A stretch of 64,000 bases of DNA from positions 3,241 to 67,240 of the forward strand of contig JANOGB010000477.1 in NCBI GenBank assembly GCA_031413955.1, written 5' to 3'. Numbering within the stretch: position 1 is the first letter of the stretch; the number at the start of each line of letters is the position of its first letter. Shown here piece by piece: positions 62,713 to 64,000 of this stretch. Made by a program: the position numbers and the translations under genes. The notes below the pieces were generated by a model. That model was not told where the DNA came from. It was given only the letters and a program-made list of their open reading frames with translations, and made no database searches. Source of the DNA: JABFRZ01 sp031413955 (GTDB lineage Bacteria; Planctomycetota; UBA1135; GCA-002686595).

Positions 62713-64000
62713 ATGACCGACGCCGAACCCGCCGCCACTTCTCCCAGTGCTTTCGCCGCGCTGGGCCTCGCTCCCGAACTGGTCAGCACCCTGGCCACGC
62801 TCGGCTACGAGGAGCCCACTCCGATCCAGCGCGAGGCCATCCCGCTGCTGCTGGCGGGTCGCGACCTGCTCGGTCAGGCCGCGACCGGCACGGGCAAGAC
62901 GGCGGCTTTCGCGCTGCCGCTCCTGCAGCTCGCCGTCAGCGGCGCGCCGCGCCCCAATCACCCTTCCGCGCTGGTGCTGGTGCCGACGCGCGAGCTCGCG
63001 ATGCAGGTGGCCGAGGCGATCCATCGCTACGGGCGCGAGAAGCACGCCACGGTCCTGCCGATCTACGGCGGTCAGTCGATCGGCCAGCAACTGCGCGTGC
63101 TCGACCGCGGGATCGAGATCGTGGTCGCGACCCCGGGGCGCGCGCTCGATCACCTGAACCGCGGCTCGCTCGTGCTCGACGCGGTTTCCTTCGTCGTGCT
63201 CGACGAGGGCGACGAGATGCTCGACATGGGGTTCGCCGAGGACATCGAGGCGATCCTGCGCGCCATTCCCTCCAAGCACCAGACGGCGCTGTTCTCGGCC
63301 ACGCTGCCGCCGCGCATCCTGGCCATCGCCAAGCATCACCTCACCGATCCGGTGCGCATCGCCATCGCGCGCGAACGGCAGCAGGCCGGCGAGGTGCCGC
63401 GCGTGCGTCAGGTCGCCTACATCGTGCCGCCGGCGCAAAAACACGCCGCCCTCGGGCGCGTGCTCGACATGGAGCAGCCCACCTCGGCCATCGTCTTCTG
63501 CCGCACGCGGATCGAAGTCGACGAGTTGTGCGAGGCCATGAACGCGCGCGGCTACCGCGCCGAGGCCCTGCACGGCGGCTTCGCGCAGGAGCAGCGCGAT
63601 CGCGTGATGAAGCGTTTCCGCGGCGAGCAGACGGACCTGCTGGTGGCCACCGACGTGGCCGCGCGCGGGCTCGACATCGAGCACGTCTCGCACGTGGTCA
63701 ACTACGGCGTGCCCTCCGACCCCGACGACTACGTGCACCGCATCGGCCGCACGGGCCGCGCGGGCCGCGAGGGCGTGGCGATCACCTTTGCCGCGCCGCG
63801 CGAGCACCGCCTGCTCAAGAACATCCAGTTCGCGACCGGGCAGAAGATCGCGGTCGAGACCATCCCGACCGTGACCGACCTGCGCAACCGGCGCCTCGAG
63901 CTGACGCGCGCATCCCTGCGCGAGGCCGTCGTGGCCGGCGAGCTCGATCCCTTCCGCGCCATCGTCGAGGAGCTGGCCAGCGAGCTCGATCCGCTGGACG
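62713..64000 (+). CDS. DEAD-box-type RNA helicase, 3' end cut by window
   Basis: The visible 429 residues carry nearly all helicase motifs in order: Q motif (GYEEPTPIQREAIP), motif I (AATGTGKT), Ia (PTRELA), Ib (TPGR), motif II as DEGD instead of DEAD (VVLDEGDEMLDMGF), III (SAT), V (ATDVAARGLD) and VI (HRIGRTGRAG). AGGA lies eight bases before the ATG. It unwinds or remodels RNA using ATP in the cytoplasm. The C-terminal part (about 375-429, TGQKIAVETIPTVTDLRNRR) resembles the DeaD/CsdA-like extension, which continues beyond the window. Confidence 0.9.
   Translation, partial: MTDAEPAATSPSAFAALGLAPELVSTLATLGYEEPTPIQREAIPLLLAGRDLLGQAATGTGKTAAFALPLLQLAVSGAPRPNHPSALVLVPTRELAMQVAEAIHRYGREKHATVLPIYGGQSIGQQLRVLDRGIEIVVATPGRALDHLNRGSLVLDAVSFVVLDEGDEMLDMGFAEDIEAILRAIPSKHQTALFSATLPPRILAIAKHHLTDPVRIAIARERQQAGEVPRVRQVAYIVPPAQKHAALGRVLDMEQPTSAIVFCRTRIEVDELCEAMNARGYRAEALHGGFAQEQRDRVMKRFRGEQTDLLVATDVAARGLDIEHVSHVVNYGVPSDPDDYVHRIGRTGRAGREGVAITFAAPREHRLLKNIQFATGQKIAVETIPTVTDLRNRRLELTRASLREAVVAGELDPFRAIVEELASELDPLD

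Overview
This is a GC-rich window (about 70% by eye) from a bacterium that is most likely a planctomycete. That placement is an inference from the gene families: a giant glucose/sorbosone-dehydrogenase-like protein with HEAT repeats and a c-type heme site, an ECF sigma factor next to a Ser/Thr kinase with WD40 repeats, ECF sigma factors fused to membrane-anchored ectodomains, a CRTAC1/ASPIC-UnbV protein, Gfo/Idh/MocA and TIM-barrel sugar isomerases, and many secreted proteins and lipoproteins. There are no rRNA or convincing tRNA genes, no CRISPR array and no transposase.

Layout. 1-7221: a Deinococcus-type RNA ligase (cut by the window edge), a DUF4160/DUF2442 pair, an aspartyl-protease lipoprotein, a MetE-like methyltransferase, a CRTAC1 protein and an M28 peptidase. 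7317-12960: a minus-strand run of secreted proteins (a two-repeat adhesin-like protein, a type I phosphodiesterase, an unknown, an alpha/beta hydrolase). 13061-24407: sugar metabolism (oxidoreductase, two isomerases, a sugar ABC ATPase, a permease-permease-binding-protein fusion, and a bifunctional rhamnulose-phosphate aldolase/lactaldehyde dehydrogenase), with a second DUF4160/DUF2442 pair inside. 24367-25470: a damaged PIN toxin-antitoxin locus and a decayed fragment of the aldolase gene. 25636-29000: secreted PKD, Kelch and repeat proteins. 29081-50000: two membrane-tethered ECF sigma proteins, rhaI-rhaB, a membrane glycosyltransferase, two GH78 rhamnosidases, an esterase and two DUF1801 genes (one interrupted). 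50064-57916: repeats, the kinase-WD40/ECF pair and the large heme dehydrogenase. 58082-64000: a metalloprotease, a HEAT-like protein, an ECF/anti-sigma/periplasmic-sensor/Cys-rich cassette, a small coiled-coil protein and a DEAD-box helicase cut by the window end.

How the genes fit together. The central theme is L-rhamnose use. Two lipoprotein-type GH78 alpha-L-rhamnosidases release rhamnose outside the cytoplasm, a sugar ABC system imports it, and RhaI, RhaB and the bifunctional aldolase/dehydrogenase convert it to dihydroxyacetone phosphate and lactate. The genes lie in separate blocks and no dedicated rhamnose regulator is visible.

The most unusual features are two families of dispersed palindromes. 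Family I (core CGCCRGGCTCCAGCCYGGC) occurs at five places. Three lie inside reading frames: one supplies the start of the ABC ATPase, one links the two fused permease domains, and one sits in the RhaEW interdomain region. Family II consists of 110-bp hairpins in A/B pairs at two loci, plus a 111-bp relative whose arms carry the stop codons of two convergent genes. Other items worth attention are the tethered transport fusion, the membrane-anchored sigma factors, and the toxin, antitoxin and DUF1801 genes carrying visible lesions.
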